DNA from: Bradyrhizobium elkanii WSM2783
Lineage (GTDB): Bacteria; Pseudomonadota; Alphaproteobacteria; Rhizobiales; Xanthobacteraceae
NCBI RefSeq assembly: GCF_000472865.1
Contig: NZ_AXAP01000029.1
Location: forward strand, 39,970 to 103,969
Direction: 5' to 3'
Length of the DNA stretch: 64,000 bases
Position numbers and translations under genes: made by a program. The notes under the pieces were generated by a model that ran no database searches, was not told where the DNA came from, and saw only the letters and a program-made list of their open reading frames with translations. Numbering within the stretch: position 1 is the first letter of the stretch; each line of letters opens with the position of its first letter. Shown here one piece after another: positions 1 through 9,269 of the stretch.

Positions 1-462
1 TCGAAGAAGACCGGCGATCTCTTCGAGTTCAAGACCGAAGTCATCGAAGGCGAGTTCGCTGGCGTGAAGGTCTTTGGCAACATCAACGTCACCCATCAGA
101 ACGTGACGGCGCAGAAGATCGGTCAGGCTCAGTTGGCGGCTCTCGCTGAAGCGACCGGCATTGGCAAGGCCAATCTGACTGACACCGATCAGCTTCTCTT
201 CCAGCCGTTCTATGCCGACCTCGATGTCGAGACTTACAAGGCTAACAACGGGCAAGACAAAGAGCGCATGGTGATCAAGAAGTACATCCATGCGGGCAAC
301 GCGAACGAGCCGCCCCCGAGCAAGGAAGCCCCGGCCGCGAACGACAACAAGAAGGCGGCGACCACCACCCAGCCGAATCCCTCGACTGCTCGCCAGACGC
401 AGAACGGCGGCTCGGCCGCTTCCGGCGCTGCTCGGCAGATGCCCTGGCAGCGCACCGCCTAA
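1..462 (+). CDS. DUF669-like phage protein (5' partial)
   Basis: The reading frame is open from base 1, so the start lies outside the window. The visible part reads ...LFEFKTEVIEGEFAGVKVF..., then a section NINVTHQNVTAQKIGQAQLAAL, then a low-complexity Asn/Pro/Thr tail. This resembles the C-terminal half of DUF669 proteins, which sit among phage recombination and replication genes and are thought to act with ssDNA or with the nuclease. It lies about 100 bp upstream of a PD-(D/E)XK nuclease, which fits. The family call comes from pattern recognition. Confidence 0.6.
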   Translation, partial: SKKTGDLFEFKTEVIEGEFAGVKVFGNINVTHQNVTAQKIGQAQLAALAEATGIGKANLTDTDQLLFQPFYADLDVETYKANNGQDKERMVIKKYIHAGNANEPPPSKEAPAANDNKKAATTTQPNPSTARQTQNGGSAASGAARQMPWQRTA

Positions 463-568
463 CGGCGCGCTGGTCTAGCGCCGGGGCTCTAGCCCCGGCA
501 CCTTCTTCCTTCCCGACAGACTGCAGTCTGCATAACGCGCTTCGGCGCGAACGACAGAGGCTTGCCTA

Positions 569-1693
569 ATGGCACCGTTGCCGAGACCCCATAGCGCCAC
601 AACTGAAGCGATCTACGCCGCCTATGCGAAGGCGCGTAGCCAAGCTTGGGACTCCATCGGCATCTCGATCTCGCTTCTTGGCGAAGAGTGCGAGCGATCC
701 CTTTGGTACACCTTCCGCTGGGCCTCGCAGCCCGAAGTGATCGACGGCCTGAAGGCCATCACATTCGAGACCGGCGAAATCGAAGAGACGCGGCTGCTCA
801 ACGCGCTGCGCATGATCGGCTGCGAAGTGGACGATGTCGATGATCGCGGCAAGCAGTATCGCGCTGCGGCCGTCGCCGGGCACGTGCGCGGCAAGACGGA
901 CGGCAAGGTGCTCGGCCTACCGGAAGCTCCGAAGACTTGGCACGTCGTCGAGTGCAAGTCGATGAAGGACGAATATTGGCAGAAGGTGAAGAAGGAAGGC
1001 GTCCGTAAGGGCTATTTCACGCATTGGGTGCAGTTGAACACCTACTGCCATCTATTCGGCTACGAGCGCGGCGTTTACATCTGCCGAAACAAGAACACCG
1101 GCGAGGTCTACAGCGAGCGCATCGAGACGGATCACGCCGAAGCGATCCGGCTGCTCATGCGCGCCGAGCGCATCGTGAAGTATGCGAACCCGCCGCCGCG
1201 TCTGCACGAAGACCCAAATGCGAAGATGGCCTTCAAGTGCCGGACGATGTGCAACCATCTCGCCATCTGCCATCAGCATTCATTCGCGCGCCTTTCATGC
1301 CGCACCTGCATCCACGCAACACCCGAGATGTTCGGCGACGCTGCATGGTCATGTGTTCGCTGGAATAAGCCGCTCGCGCTAGCCGAGCAAAAGCAAGCCT
1401 GTCCGGCTCATATCTTCCTGCCGTCGCTTGTCCCCGGCGAACTGATCGACGCGAGTGATGAAGAAGAGTGGGCGCTTTACACGCTGCGTGACGGGCGCGA
1501 GTGGCGAGACGGCGTGAAGCCAGAGCCGCAGCTTCGCTACTGGCACCATCCCGAAAGTGGCTGCGTCTTCTCAACCCGGATCGACGAACCGGCTCCCAAT
1601 GAGCAAGGCGGCATCGACGGCGCGCACTGCGAAGAGATCGACTTCGCCGACTTCGTCAAGCTCACCGACCACTACGCATCACAAGGGGATTGA
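569..1693 (+). CDS. PD-(D/E)XK family phage nuclease with Cys-rich C-terminal region
   Basis: A 374-residue protein. The nuclease core is visible as GHVRGKTDGKVLG followed by HVVECKSMK, giving the D...ExK arrangement of RecB/Cas4-like nucleases. The C-terminal third holds many cysteines (CRTMCNHLAICHQH, then CRTCIH, then SCVRW and ACPAH), suggesting bound metal, either Zn or Fe-S as in Cas4/AddB relatives. It sits between the DUF669 gene and a DNA methylase/helicase pair, so its likely role is phage recombination or end processing. Substrate specificity cannot be read from the sequence. Confidence 0.75.
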   Translation: MAPLPRPHSATTEAIYAAYAKARSQAWDSIGISISLLGEECERSLWYTFRWASQPEVIDGLKAITFETGEIEETRLLNALRMIGCEVDDVDDRGKQYRAAAVAGHVRGKTDGKVLGLPEAPKTWHVVECKSMKDEYWQKVKKEGVRKGYFTHWVQLNTYCHLFGYERGVYICRNKNTGEVYSERIETDHAEAIRLLMRAERIVKYANPPPRLHEDPNAKMAFKCRTMCNHLAICHQHSFARLSCRTCIHATPEMFGDAAWSCVRWNKPLALAEQKQACPAHIFLPSLVPGELIDASDEEEWALYTLRDGREWRDGVKPEPQLRYWHHPESGCVFSTRIDEPAPNEQGGIDGAHCEEIDFADFVKLTDHYASQGD

Positions 1694-1699
1694 CGCGCG

Positions 1700-1951
1700 A
1701 TGTCTGTGTTTCCGTTCAAGACCCGCTTCATCGAGACGAAGCGCGGCCAGTGCATGTTCTTCCTGCCGGGAGAGTCCAGCATGGAAGGCCTCGTGTGCGG
1801 CGCGCCGACCGAGAAGTCTTTCTGCGACTGCCATCACAAGGCGACGCATCAGCCCCTCAAGGACAGCAAAGTCTACTACCTCGACGCTTCGTCGGTGGCA
1901 TCTCACGGCGGCGATGATCATGAGCCCGATCTGACGGAGATGTTGTCGTGA
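1700..1951 (+). CDS. Small hypothetical protein with Cys/His cluster
   Basis: An 83-residue frame that starts a few bases after the nuclease gene and overlaps the MT-A70 start by 4 bp (GTGA), indicating translational coupling. It contains GLVCGAPTEKSFCDCHH, a possible metal-binding cluster. The family is not recognised. Reality is supported by tight packing and by frame continuity between two well-supported genes. Confidence 0.6.
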   Translation: MSVFPFKTRFIETKRGQCMFFLPGESSMEGLVCGAPTEKSFCDCHHKATHQPLKDSKVYYLDASSVASHGGDDHEPDLTEMLS

Positions 1952-2589
1952 GGTTTCCGCTGATTTACGCCGATCCGGCGTGGACCTTCGAGACGTGGTC
2001 TGAAGAAGGCAAGGATCACTCGCCCGAGCAGCACTATGACTGCATGTCGCTCGCCGATATCCAGGCATTGCCGGTTGGCGAGATAGCGGCCGAAGACTCC
2101 GGCTGCCTCATGTGGTGCGTCGATCCGCTGCTCGACAAGGGCATTGAGACGCTGAAGCGGTGGGGCTTCAACTACTGCACGGTCGGCTTCTACTACGTCA
2201 AAGTCGGTCGCGGACTGCGCCCACACAAGGGCATGGGCTATTGGACTCGCGCCAATCCCGAGATTTGCATCTTCGGAACCAAAGGTCGGCCGAAGCGCAA
2301 GGGCAAGGATGTCGCGCGGCTGATCCTCGAAATGGACCCCGACGACAAGGTGATGCTCTCGCCGCGTGGCGAGCACTCGCAGAAGCCGCTCGAAGCCTAC
2401 AGCCGCATCGAGCGCCTGATCGACGGTCCATACCTCGAAATATTCGCCCGTCATGCTCGCGGTGGCTGGCACCAATGGGGCAACGAAGTCGGCAAGACCG
2501 GCGGCACCCCGAACCTCGTTCACCTTCCCAACTATCCGGCTCGCGCTTCCAACGACAACTTACTCTTCGGTGCGGCCAATGGCATTTGA
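1948..2589 (+). CDS. MT-A70 family DNA (adenine-N6) methyltransferase
   Basis: A 213-residue protein starting at GTG 1948. The catalytic motif reads DPAW (residues 9-12), a variant of the DPPW motif of N6-adenine methylases. The conserved late block HSQKP near residue 150 and LEIFARHARGGWHQWGNE are typical of the MT-A70 fold. Phage members usually modify phage DNA and can protect it from restriction. Its 3' end overlaps the helicase start by 11 bp. The target sequence is unknown. Confidence 0.88.
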   Translation: MRFPLIYADPAWTFETWSEEGKDHSPEQHYDCMSLADIQALPVGEIAAEDSGCLMWCVDPLLDKGIETLKRWGFNYCTVGFYYVKVGRGLRPHKGMGYWTRANPEICIFGTKGRPKRKGKDVARLILEMDPDDKVMLSPRGEHSQKPLEAYSRIERLIDGPYLEIFARHARGGWHQWGNEVGKTGGTPNLVHLPNYPARASNDNLLFGAANGI

Positions 2590-4498
2590 ACTTAGATACT
2601 ATCAGCGCGACGCAATCGACGCGGTCTATGACTACTGGCAGAAAAATCCTGCCGGTAATCCCCTTATCGTTATCCCGACCGGAGGGGGCAAGTCACCGGT
2701 GCTTGGCACCATCACGGAAGAGATGATCGGCTTCGAGCCGCAGACGCGCATCGTCATGGCGACGCACGTTGCAGAACTGATCGAGCAGAACTACGCCGAA
2801 CTGGTCGGCCTGTGGCCGTTCGCACCGGCTGGCATCTTCTCGGCCGGGCTGGGGCGCAGAGATGCGCACTCTCAAATCATCTTCGGCGGCATCCAGACGA
2901 TGTGGAGGCACGCTGCCCGTATCGGTCATGTCGATCTGCTGATCATCGACGAAGCGCACATGCTGCCGCCGGACGCGGAGACGATGTACGGCAAGTTCAT
3001 TGCGGCGCTGAAGAAGATCAACCCGAAGATGTTGATCCTGGGCCTGACCGCGACGCCGTATCGCACCAACTCCGGTATGCTCACGGAGGGCGACGACGCG
3101 ATGTTCGACGCCATCGTCTACGAAATCTCGATCCGCGAGCTTATCGAAAAGGGCTTCCTGTGCCCGCTGGTCTCGAAGGCCACCGCCACCGCGAAGACAA
3201 TGGTCGATTTCAGCAAGCTCCGTCGCTCCAGCGGCGAGTTCACCGATAAGTCGCTCAAGGCCGTGTTCGACAAGAGCGAGATCACGGAAGCGGCGGTCGA
3301 TGAGATCATTGGCTACGCGACCAGCAACGAGAGGCCGCGCAAGTCATGGCTTTTGTTCTGCGCTGGCGTTGAGCACGCATTCCATGTTCGTGACGCGATC
3401 CGCGCACGCGGCTATTCATGCGAAACGATCCACGGCGGCATGGAGAAGGGTGAGCGCAACCGGATTCTTGAAGACCTCAAGTCCGGCAAGCTTACGTCAG
3501 TCACCAACTACGGCGTTCTCACGACCGGTACCAACATCAAGCGCATCGACCTGATCGCGCTGTTGCGGGCGACGGACAGCACGCAGCTTTATGTTCAGAT
3601 GTGCGGGCGCGGAACGCGTCTCTTGGGCGACACGCTCGAAGAGTCCATCCGCAACGGGAAGGAAGATTGTCTCGTTCTCGACTTCGGTGGCAACGTCCGC
3701 AGGCACGGGCCAATCGATTGCGTCAAGATCAAGAAACCGGGCAAGGGCGGCGGTGAAGCACCGGTGAAGGAATGCCCGAAGTGCTTCTCGCTGATCTTCG
3801 CCGGTCTGATGGAGTGCCCTGACTGCGGTCACAAGTTTGAGCGTGATGTTGAGAAGAACATCAAGCAGACCGCCGACGCCGCGCCGATTATGTCGGTGAC
3901 GAAGCCCGAATGGATCCCGGTGAAGCGGCGCACGTTCTATCGGCACGATAAGCCCGGCGGCACGCCGAGCATTCGCGTCGAGTACCTGTGCGGGTCGGTC
4001 TCGCACAAGGAATGGATTTGCCCCGAACATCAGGGCTTCGCCCGCGTAAAGTTCGAAAAGTGGTGGCGGCAGCACACCGGCAAGGACGACGCGCCGTTCT
4101 CGATCCAAGAGACGTTCGACCGCGCGAAAGAGCTTTGCGAGACCGCCGAGATCATGATCAAGGCGAACGGTAAGCATTGGGAGATCGTCGCGCGCAGGCT
4201 CGGCGAGATCGCGCCCGAAGGGCAGTCGCAGTCGTTCGTGTCGGTGCAGCCGTCGCGCGAAGCGATCATGAATCGGTGGGCTGAACTGAACCCGAAGCCG
4301 ACGACGGACGCACCGAAGCCTTGGGCGACGAAGGCCCCGGTGGCGAATGACAACAACCGCGCCGTGATGCCTGGGCACATCAAACCGGCTGCGGCAGTTC
4401 GGACCACGGCTCCGTGGAATGCGCAGATGACGCCGCCGCTGCCGCAGACGCGCGCGCCTTGGGGCAACGCCGATCTCGACGACGACATTCCGTTTTGA
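2579..4498 (+). CDS. DEAH-box superfamily 2 helicase
   Basis: A 639-residue protein from ATG 2579; the longer frame from 2453 would only overlap the methylase. Walker A is IPTGGGKS (residues 32-39), the DEAH box is LLIIDEAHM, motif III is GLTATPYRT, and motif VI is QMCGRGTRL. A four-cysteine ribbon, CPKCFSLIFAGLMECPDCG, follows the helicase core. The tail is Pro/Thr-rich and ends DLDDDIPF, an acidic-hydrophobic end like the SSB-interaction tail of single-strand binding proteins. Likely a phage replication or recombination helicase. Confidence 0.9.
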   Translation: MAFELRYYQRDAIDAVYDYWQKNPAGNPLIVIPTGGGKSPVLGTITEEMIGFEPQTRIVMATHVAELIEQNYAELVGLWPFAPAGIFSAGLGRRDAHSQIIFGGIQTMWRHAARIGHVDLLIIDEAHMLPPDAETMYGKFIAALKKINPKMLILGLTATPYRTNSGMLTEGDDAMFDAIVYEISIRELIEKGFLCPLVSKATATAKTMVDFSKLRRSSGEFTDKSLKAVFDKSEITEAAVDEIIGYATSNERPRKSWLLFCAGVEHAFHVRDAIRARGYSCETIHGGMEKGERNRILEDLKSGKLTSVTNYGVLTTGTNIKRIDLIALLRATDSTQLYVQMCGRGTRLLGDTLEESIRNGKEDCLVLDFGGNVRRHGPIDCVKIKKPGKGGGEAPVKECPKCFSLIFAGLMECPDCGHKFERDVEKNIKQTADAAPIMSVTKPEWIPVKRRTFYRHDKPGGTPSIRVEYLCGSVSHKEWICPEHQGFARVKFEKWWRQHTGKDDAPFSIQETFDRAKELCETAEIMIKANGKHWEIVARRLGEIAPEGQSQSFVSVQPSREAIMNRWAELNPKPTTDAPKPWATKAPVANDNNRAVMPGHIKPAAAVRTTAPWNAQMTPPLPQTRAPWGNADLDDDIPF

Positions 4499-4508
4499 GG
4501 GGACGACT

Positions 4509-4772
4509 GTGGGGAAGTTTCACAAGGCGCTTCGGCGCAACGAGTCGTTCCTGAAGTTGAGCGACTACCTGAATGAACATGGCTACCGCTTCGAGCCGTT
4601 CCATGCGGGCAAGCATCCGTATGTTGTCGTGCATCTCGAAGGTGGGAGATCGGTGAAGTTCTTCTTTCCATCGAGTGCCGGTGATCGCCGGTCTGCCGAC
4701 AACTGCGTGTCGCAGATCAAGCGCGTAATCCGCGACCGTCTAGCGAGCAATGACAATCATGCGCGTGTTTGA
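4509..4772 (+). CDS. HicA-like small RNA-binding-fold protein
   Basis: An 87-residue protein starting at GTG 4509, 11 bp after the helicase. The section from KLSDYLNEHGYRFE through GKHPYVVVH to FPSSAGDRR and the following N...I.R..R resembles the small double-stranded-RNA-binding fold of HicA-type proteins. No HicB-like antitoxin is adjacent, so a toxin role is not supported. It overlaps the next gene by 23 bp, which suggests coupled expression in the replication operon. Confidence 0.5.
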   Translation: MGKFHKALRRNESFLKLSDYLNEHGYRFEPFHAGKHPYVVVHLEGGRSVKFFFPSSAGDRRSADNCVSQIKRVIRDRLASNDNHARV

Positions 4773-5109
4773 TCCCGAGCCCATCTGTTGCGGCGTTTGC
4801 CGCCGCGAGGCGACCGGCATTGGCTATGCACCTAAGCAGGGCAAGCCTGTGCTTTGGCTCTGCGAAGAACCGGAATGTATCTCACTAGGAAAGGCCATCT
4901 TCCACATGATGCCGAAGACTCTCACCGTGACTGAAGCCCTCGCACTTCAAGACGCTGGCGCTGATGCCGGGGCGTACCTCGAACGGCTCGGCAAGTTCAA
5001 CCTGTCCGAACTGACCGAGAAAGAATGGTCAACCTTCCTGACCACCATCCTCAACGCCTACGGCGAGAACATGCGCAAGCGTGTGACCCAGGCTATTGCT
5101 CCCTTCTGA
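4750..5109 (+). CDS. DUF6511-like phage protein
   Basis: A 119-residue protein with an N-terminal zinc-ribbon-like section (EPICCGVCRREA, then LWLCEEPEC) followed by a helical part ending VTQAIAPF. The arrangement matches a small protein family (DUF6511) often found beside phage primase genes. Starts at 4750 and 4759 are both possible. Function is unknown. It lies 12 bp before the primase-polymerase gene. Confidence 0.6.
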   Translation: MTIMRVFDPEPICCGVCRREATGIGYAPKQGKPVLWLCEEPECISLGKAIFHMMPKTLTVTEALALQDAGADAGAYLERLGKFNLSELTEKEWSTFLTTILNAYGENMRKRVTQAIAPF

Positions 5110-5121
5110 GGACTCTCTTCG

Positions 5122-7617
5122 ATGATCGAATCTCCTTTCGCGCAGACCGGGCCGGGGCTCTATGAAAACGGCTTCAATCCGATCCCGATCATGCCGAACA
5201 GTAAGTTGCCGGGACAATACGCTGACGATAGCTGGCGCGCATACAAGGGCTGGAACGACTTCTGCACCACGCGGCCAAGCCAGTTGCAGATCAACTACTG
5301 GTCAAAGTGGCCGAACGCCGGTGTTGGCGTGGCCTGCGGCATGGGACTGATCTGCATCGACATCGATCTCGAAGCGGCGATGACGGCGCTGCTCGAAATG
5401 CTGCCGCCGTCGAACGTGCAGAAAAAGGGCCGCAAGGGCATCTCACTCTTCTATCGCGGCAACACGGATGTCATCCGCTCGCGCAACTTCCGCACGCCTG
5501 AAAAGGTCGGTCTTGTCGATCTGCTCTCGGAAGGCAAGCAGACGGTGTTGCCGCCTTCGATCCATCCTGACACCGGCGAGCCGTATTATTGGTGGACCGA
5601 CGACACGCTGATGGACCTTCGGCTCGATGACCTTACCGAGTTGCCCAACGATATAGCCGAGCGCATCGGCGAAGTGCTGAAGGCGTTCGGCTATGATCCC
5701 CAGGCTGACCGGCGCTATGAGCCCCCGGCCGACATCCCCGATGTCAGTCAGTGCCATTCGACCGACTTCTTCCGCAAGCTGAACGAAGACGCGCTGTCGA
5801 ACCTGCATGCCTGGGTGCCGAAGCTGGCGCTGCCGAAGGGCCGGTGGCTTGGGGCTAAGTACCGCGCGGTCGCGCCCTGGCGCTCGTCCGGCTCGGGCCG
5901 TCCGATGGCGAAGCGCCATCCGAACCTATCCTTCGACCCGACCGGCATTCAGGACTTCGGCACTATGGAGACCTTCACGCCGATCAACGTTGTCATGAAG
6001 GCGATGGAGCTTGGCGAGGCGCAACGGGACGCGGCCGTGCAATGGCTGGGCGAGCAGCTTGGCTATAACTTCGGCGTCGAGATCGACCTGCGCTCGCGGC
6101 GGAAGGAAGCCACGCAGATGGCGGAAGCCGCTGCACGTGAGGCGGCGCGAGGGAAGGCGGTCATCGAGTCGACGCCGGTCGCCTCGGGGCAGTCATGGGT
6201 CGAGCGCCAGATGTCGGAAGGCAAGACTCCGTGGGTGACAACGACCCCGCCGAAGACGGAAACCACCACGGTCGCACCGCCTTCCAACGTGCCCGCTACG
6301 GTGCCTGCGGAGCCCGCTGGCGAGCTTGTCGAAGATCCTGCTACGGATGCCGAGCACAACGAGATCGCGCCCACGATGGCGGAATTGGAGGCTCTGTGCC
6401 ATCCGCCGGGACTGGTCGGCGACATCATGGATTGGATCGCCGCGTCTACGTCGAGTCCGTCGCGCCCTCTCGCCCTTGGGCCTGCTCTCGGCTTCGTGGG
6501 GACGCTCGCCGGGCGTCATCACGCCGGGCCGACGAACCTGCGCACCAACCTCTACATCGTCGCCCTGGCTCCCTCTGGCTACGGCAAGGACCATCCTCGC
6601 AAGGCGCTTCAGCGGCTCGCCATCGAATCCGGTCTTGACCGATATCTCGGGCCGGAAGGCTTCCTGTCGGATTCGGCGCTCCGCAAGACCATCGAGCACA
6701 ACCCGTCGCAGTTGTCGCTCATTGACGAGTTCGGCGGCTTCATCTCGAAGATCATGGATCGGCGCGCCGGGACGCATCAGTCAAGTATCCGGCAGATGCT
6801 CATGACCATGTTCACGTCGGCCGATGGCATGTTCAAGGGCACGGCGGCGGCGGCCGAAAGTGCGACGCCGATCTACAACCCAAACTTCTCGATTTACGGA
6901 ACTAGCACGCCGTTCGATTTCTGGCCCGCGATGTCCGGCAAGGGCATCTCGGACGGCTTCCTGCCGCGCTGGCTCGTCCTGACGATCACCGGCGACCCGG
7001 CGGATGGTGTCGAGCCGACGATGTCGCTCGATCCGCCGACGAAGCTGATCGAGGATTGCCGGGCGATCATCACCCACAACGGCGCTGGCAATTTGCCGGA
7101 CTCGTCCTCGCGCCCGATCCTGCGGCCTCGCGTCGCAGATTGGGGCGTCGGCGCGAAGGAACGGTGGATGGAGTTGCGATTGGCATTCAAGCGGCGCGGC
7201 GAGAAGTGTTCGCCGGACTTAGCCGCTCTGTGGACCCGCTTGATGGAGGTGGCGTTGCGCGTCGCTCATATCGTCGCCATCGGTGTCGATCCGACGAAGC
7301 CCGTGCTTACGCGCGATCTGGTCGATTGGGCGGCGAGGCTCATGGAGCTTTCGACCCGGCACTGCATCGTCGAGGTCAGCGACCGCCTGGCACTCAACGA
7401 TAAGCAGGCCGAGTACCTGAAGGTTCGGCGCTGGATCAAGGAAGCCGGGGCGGCTGGCGTCACTAGCTCGGCGCTCAAGAAGATGGTCAACGGCGAGTTC
7501 GATCTGCGTCGGCTGAACGACATCACGCAACAGCTTCTCGAGTCCAAGCAGATCGAGCAGCGGTTCGCCTCGACCCCGACCGGCGGTCGGCCGTCGCATC
7601 GGTGGTTCGCGCTATAA
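5122..7617 (+). CDS. Bifunctional primase-polymerase / DUF3987 replication protein
   Basis: An 831-residue protein. The N-terminal ~200 residues look like a prim-pol domain: FNPIPIMPNSKLP, a GVGVACG turn and the acidic pair ICIDIDLE, followed by the PPSIHPDTGEPYYW block. The C-terminal half matches DUF3987, with a P-loop-like APSGYGKDHP and LSLIDEFGGF as a Walker B-like strand. This is the last gene of the rightward replication block and probably initiates phage replication. A Pro/Thr/Glu-rich linker near residues 360-420 separates the halves. Confidence 0.8.
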   Translation: MIESPFAQTGPGLYENGFNPIPIMPNSKLPGQYADDSWRAYKGWNDFCTTRPSQLQINYWSKWPNAGVGVACGMGLICIDIDLEAAMTALLEMLPPSNVQKKGRKGISLFYRGNTDVIRSRNFRTPEKVGLVDLLSEGKQTVLPPSIHPDTGEPYYWWTDDTLMDLRLDDLTELPNDIAERIGEVLKAFGYDPQADRRYEPPADIPDVSQCHSTDFFRKLNEDALSNLHAWVPKLALPKGRWLGAKYRAVAPWRSSGSGRPMAKRHPNLSFDPTGIQDFGTMETFTPINVVMKAMELGEAQRDAAVQWLGEQLGYNFGVEIDLRSRRKEATQMAEAAAREAARGKAVIESTPVASGQSWVERQMSEGKTPWVTTTPPKTETTTVAPPSNVPATVPAEPAGELVEDPATDAEHNEIAPTMAELEALCHPPGLVGDIMDWIAASTSSPSRPLALGPALGFVGTLAGRHHAGPTNLRTNLYIVALAPSGYGKDHPRKALQRLAIESGLDRYLGPEGFLSDSALRKTIEHNPSQLSLIDEFGGFISKIMDRRAGTHQSSIRQMLMTMFTSADGMFKGTAAAAESATPIYNPNFSIYGTSTPFDFWPAMSGKGISDGFLPRWLVLTITGDPADGVEPTMSLDPPTKLIEDCRAIITHNGAGNLPDSSSRPILRPRVADWGVGAKERWMELRLAFKRRGEKCSPDLAALWTRLMEVALRVAHIVAIGVDPTKPVLTRDLVDWAARLMELSTRHCIVEVSDRLALNDKQAEYLKVRRWIKEAGAAGVTSSALKKMVNGEFDLRRLNDITQQLLESKQIEQRFASTPTGGRPSHRWFAL

Positions 7618-7640
7618 TGAGTGTGCCGACGAATAAAAAA

Positions 7641-7671
7641 AGCCCGCTGCGAAGCGGGCTCCCGTATTTTT
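7641..7671. terminator. Bidirectional intrinsic terminator
   Basis: An 8-bp perfect stem (AGCCCGCT, loop GCGA, AGCGGGCT) is flanked by seven A on the left and by CCCGTATTTTT on the right. It lies between two converging blocks: the replication genes ending at 7617 and the leftward genes ending at 7691. The leftward direction has the stronger T-run. Confidence 0.88.
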
Positions 7672-7690
7672 GCGGCGATGGAAAGGGCGA

Positions 7691-8071
7691 CTAGCCGTCG
7701 TCATCTTCGAACGCTGCGGTGAAGCTCTGAGCCGCCAGCGAGGCGGGCGAGACATGGGCAATCGGCTTGACGTAGCGACGAACGGCAGCGGCGAAGTCAC
7801 CGACCGGCAAAGAGGTAAGTTCCGACATCGAAACCTCGCCCTTGGCGCGGCTGACGATTGCGGAAGAGCCGCCGAGCGCCAGCGTTCCGATCAGGATGGT
7901 GACGATCATCGCGGGCAGGCGCATCGCCTTCATCACTCCGTTGCGTCTCTGCGTATTCGCATAAAGCTGGAGTGCCTCTGCGCACAAAGCGCTATCGCTC
8001 GGCCCAAGCGTCACTTCTTCCCCAGCACTCAACGCTACAGCCAGCGCGAGCGCATCACCCCGATTTATCAC
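7691..8071 (-). CDS. Hypothetical membrane protein
   Basis: 126 residues from GTG 8071, chosen because AAGAAAGGA lies 9 nt upstream; an ATG at 8158 is in frame but has no comparable site. One transmembrane helix is visible (MIVTILIGTLALGG), followed by an Ala/Ser-rich region ending in FEDDDG. It is the last gene before the bidirectional terminator. The family is not recognised. Confidence 0.55.
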   Translation of the reverse strand: MINRGDALALAVALSAGEEVTLGPSDSALCAEALQLYANTQRRNGVMKAMRLPAMIVTILIGTLALGGSSAIVSRAKGEVSMSELTSLPVGDFAAAVRRYVKPIAHVSPASLAAQSFTAAFEDDDG

Positions 8072-8272
8072 GATTGATGGTCCTTTCTTGTCGAGGATAC
8101 CTACCTCGATCCTTCCTTGGTGAGTGGCACGCAAGGCACCGGCGTTTTGTCGGTGCAACGTTGTCTATGTGTTCCCCTTATGTGCCGTCAATTGGGTGAG
8201 CGGTTAATAACGGGGAGAAAGCGATAAGATGCTAAACCACATCCTAGCGTTGGGTCGATCCACGCGCGTTCG

Positions 8273-8692
8273 TCAGTGATACAGACTCGCGGCGCGGATC
8301 ACCTTCTGCCCGTAGACGGTGCATCGGGGACGAGCGTAGACACCGCGCTGATAGAGGCTCACGCCAGCGCACCCCGGGCCGCCGCGCGAGATCGCGATAC
8401 GAAGGTATCGCATTCCGGCGCGGACGCCGGTGGAGCAATCGAACAAGTTGCCGGTGACGCCAACGCTGCGAGCGGTGGCAGGCTTCACCTGCATGATCCC
8501 CCGCTCGCCAGCACTTCCGCGAAGGCGGCAGTTATAGTTGCTCTCCACCTTGATCACGGCATGCGCGAGGCGGCGCGGAACGCCATGCTCGTCTGCGGCA
8601 GCATCGATCATTGAACGAAGGTCGGACCCGAACGCAGGCAAAGAGGTCCCTATCACGGCCGCGAGTGCGACCGCGCTCAGAAGGCGCTTCAT
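8273..8692 (-). CDS. Secreted lytic transglycosylase (SLT/goose-lysozyme fold)
   Basis: 139 residues with a signal peptide (MKRLLSAVALAAVIGTSLPAFG). The SLT core shows the catalytic glutamate in IKVESNYN (E50), then GSAGERGIMQVKPATA, AGMRYLR and an aromatic SLYQRG. Such enzymes cut peptidoglycan glycan strands. In a prophage it could assist DNA entry or lysis, but it lies far from the amidase/spanin lysis cassette and in the opposite direction, so it may be an early accessory gene. Confidence 0.85.
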   Translation of the reverse strand: MKRLLSAVALAAVIGTSLPAFGSDLRSMIDAAADEHGVPRRLAHAVIKVESNYNCRLRGSAGERGIMQVKPATARSVGVTGNLFDCSTGVRAGMRYLRIAISRGGPGCAGVSLYQRGVYARPRCTVYGQKVIRAASLYH

Positions 8693-8706
8693 GTTTTCGT
8701 CTCCTA

Positions 8707-9051
8707 CTAGGCCGCTATGGCTTCACACTCGAAGCGCCGGGCCTCCTCTCGGCGACGCTGGTTTTCTTTGTGCGTCACCATTTCCAGATGATCCGCGTTC
8801 ACGCATTTGCGTGTGCGGCAGCGATGATCGAGTTGCTTGCGTGGGGGGATCGGGCCATGTTCGAGCACGAACATCACGATATGGACGGCCATTGTGCCGC
8901 CATCGAGACACATGCGCGGATAGTCCTTACCCCTTCCGGTGCTCCCCGATGTTGGTCCTGTCCAGATGTGGCAGGGCGTATCGAGCGGCCCGTCCACGAT
9001 CTCGACGCGCGCCATGACCTTCTCGCGAATCCGATCTCTGCGTGAAGTCAT
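8707..9051 (-). CDS. HNH endonuclease (HNH_3-like)
   Basis: 114 residues from ATG 9051. Visible motifs are CHIWTGPTSGSTGRGKDYPRM, then VHIVMFVLEHGPIP, KQLDHRCRTRKCVNADHLEMVTHKENQRR, the pattern of phage HNH_3 proteins with LDH and CVNPxHLE. Members are either homing-type nucleases or packaging-associated nucleases. It lies in the leftward early block, so its role here is unclear. Confidence 0.82.
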   Translation of the reverse strand: MTSRRDRIREKVMARVEIVDGPLDTPCHIWTGPTSGSTGRGKDYPRMCLDGGTMAVHIVMFVLEHGPIPPRKQLDHRCRTRKCVNADHLEMVTHKENQRRREEARRFECEAIAA

Positions 9052-9061
9052 TTGGATCGCC

Positions 9062-9268
9062 TCAAGCGCGCAACTGGCGCTGCTTGAACGCCTCAATGTG
9101 GAACGCGCGATTGTGCGGCGTGTCGTTGACGGGCCATGGCACGCGAGACAGAGCGTTGCGACGCTGCCCGCCCTCGACCCAGGTATGCAGCAACTCGGCG
9201 AACGGATTGCCGTTCGCGCGAGTGCGGTTGACGATCTTCACGTCAACGTCGGTCAGGACGCGCGCCAT
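9062..9268 (-). CDS. Small hypothetical phage protein
   Basis: A 68-residue frame (MARVLTDVDVKIVNRTRANGN...) in a chain of tightly packed leftward genes. No domain is recognised. It is supported by spacing: 10 bp from the HNH gene, and its start overlaps the stop region of the upstream gene closely. Confidence 0.5.
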   Translation of the reverse strand: MARVLTDVDVKIVNRTRANGNPFAELLHTWVEGGQRRNALSRVPWPVNDTPHNRAFHIEAFKQRQLRA

Positions 9269-9269
9269 C

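Noticed and set aside
4509..4772. HicA toxin of a toxin-antitoxin pair
   Set aside because: No HicB-like antitoxin is adjacent, the gene is embedded in the replication operon, and fold similarity alone is not enough.
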